A stretch of 7,340 nucleotides of DNA from an uncultured Ignavibacteriota bacterium. GTDB taxonomy: Bacteria; Bacteroidota; Ignavibacteria; Tepidaquicellales; Tepidaquicellaceae. The stretch's first letter is position 1. The number at the start of each line of letters is the position of its first letter. Where the stretch lies: contig CALGOI010000066.1 in NCBI GenBank assembly GCA_937959065.1, positions 1-7,340 of the forward strand. Direction: 5' to 3'. Under the pieces are notes generated by a model. It made no database searches, was not told the origin of the DNA, and saw only the letters and a program-made list of their open reading frames with translations. The translations under genes and the position numbers were made by a program. Positions 6,727-7,340 of this stretch are shown here, piece by piece.

Positions 6727-7340
6727 TTAATTTACTCCGAAAGCTTCCTTCATTAATCCAACCTGGCTCGCATCGAATTTCTTTTTCGATCCCGGTGCCG
6801 GGCTAGCGCTTGCTTTCCTAGCAGCGCTTCTTAGTTCCTGTCCTTTCGCTAGTACGTTCGGGAGCCTTAGCGACATAAACAGCCACGCTCCCATGTTTGC
6901 AGGCTCTTCCTGTGTCCATATTATATCCTTCGCTTTCTTGTATTCCGCAAGCATTTCTTTAAGCGCTTCCTCAGGGAAAGGATAATACTGCTCGATTCTG
7001 ATCACCGCCGTGTCTTCTATCTTTTCCTGTTCCATGAACTTAACCAGGTCGTAATACATCTTACCGCTAGTCAAAATAACGCGTTTGAATTTATCTTTAT
7101 CACCTCTTTCATCGTTTATTACTTCGTGGAATTTGCCGTCCGTGAAATCCTTTGCGACTGAAACAGCCATCTTGTCTCTCAGAAGACTCTTCGGAGTCAT
7201 TACGATTAACGGCTTTGGGAATTTTGCTTTAGCTCTCCTCCTGAGTAGATGGAAATATTGAGCCGGAGTTGTTGGATTTGTGACGAACATGTTATCATCG
7301 GCACACAAAGCCAAAAATCTTTCCAGTCTGGCGCTCGAGT
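6727..7340 (-). CDS. sucA: 2-oxoglutarate dehydrogenase E1 component, C-terminal part only
   Basis: This is the C-terminal end of the thiamine-diphosphate E1 subunit of the 2-oxoglutarate dehydrogenase complex of the TCA cycle. The frame is open to the right edge (first full codon 7338-7336), giving 203 of the usual 900 or more residues. Reading from the edge, SSARLERFLALCADDNM and NPTTPAQYFHLLRR match the highly conserved OGDH E1 pyrimidine-domain end, followed by the C-terminal domain with KPLIVMTPKSLLR, RIEQYYPFPEEAL and WTQEEPANMGAW. The end ASASPAPGSKKK...LMKEAF matches the ASASPATG...AF tail of bacterial SucA. A TTG codon at 7314 is internal (Leu in ERFLALC), not a start. It converges with selU across 28 nt, and a possible terminator lies inside selU. 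The active site and the start lie outside the window. Confidence 0.95.
   Translation of the reverse strand, partial: SSARLERFLALCADDNMFVTNPTTPAQYFHLLRRRAKAKFPKPLIVMTPKSLLRDKMAVSVAKDFTDGKFHEVINDERGDKDKFKRVILTSGKMYYDLVKFMEQEKIEDTAVIRIEQYYPFPEEALKEMLAEYKKAKDIIWTQEEPANMGAWLFMSLRLPNVLAKGQELRSAARKASASPAPGSKKKFDASQVGLMKEAFGVN

Overview
The window looks like a chromosomal housekeeping segment from a member of the Bacteroidota/Chlorobi/Ignavibacteria group. Ignavibacteria-like is my best guess, and it is an inference. The signs are a fused alpha-beta 2-oxoacid dehydrogenase E1, a two-gene (split) transketolase, modest GC (about 40-48% in the sampled housekeeping lines) and almost no Shine-Dalgarno sequence ahead of any gene. 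I see no phage, insertion sequence, CRISPR array, tRNA or rRNA.

Layout. Positions 1-1254 (minus) hold the N-terminal 418 residues of a fused E1 of a branched-chain/2-oxoacid dehydrogenase; its C-terminal part lies beyond the left edge. Positions 1400-2590 (minus) hold a membrane-anchored HtrA/Deg serine protease, followed by a clear intrinsic terminator (1346-1377) that separates it from the E1 gene. Positions 2650-3603 (minus) hold the C-terminal subunit of a split transketolase; its N-terminal partner is not beside it. A 95-nt AT-rich divergent intergenic region follows. Positions 3699-4361 (plus) hold a five-helix membrane protein resembling DUF2569, more AT-rich than its neighbours. A 98-nt gap containing a triple CTCTGTG repeat leads to selD (4460-5500, plus) and selU (5502-6698, plus), which are one nucleotide apart. 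Convergent to these, 6727-7340 (minus) is the C-terminal end of the 2-oxoglutarate dehydrogenase E1 (sucA), whose probable terminator lies inside the 3' end of selU.

How the genes relate. Three separate thiamine-diphosphate enzymes (fused E1, transketolase half, SucA) serve central carbon metabolism, apparently in separate transcription units. The one tight functional pair is selD-selU: SelD makes selenophosphate and SelU uses it to convert 2-thiouridine to 2-selenouridine at the tRNA wobble position. No selenocysteine gene (selA, selB, selC) is visible. I found no convincing new multi-gene system. The points most worth a second look are the orphan half transketolase, the repeat abutting selD, and the unassigned membrane protein.
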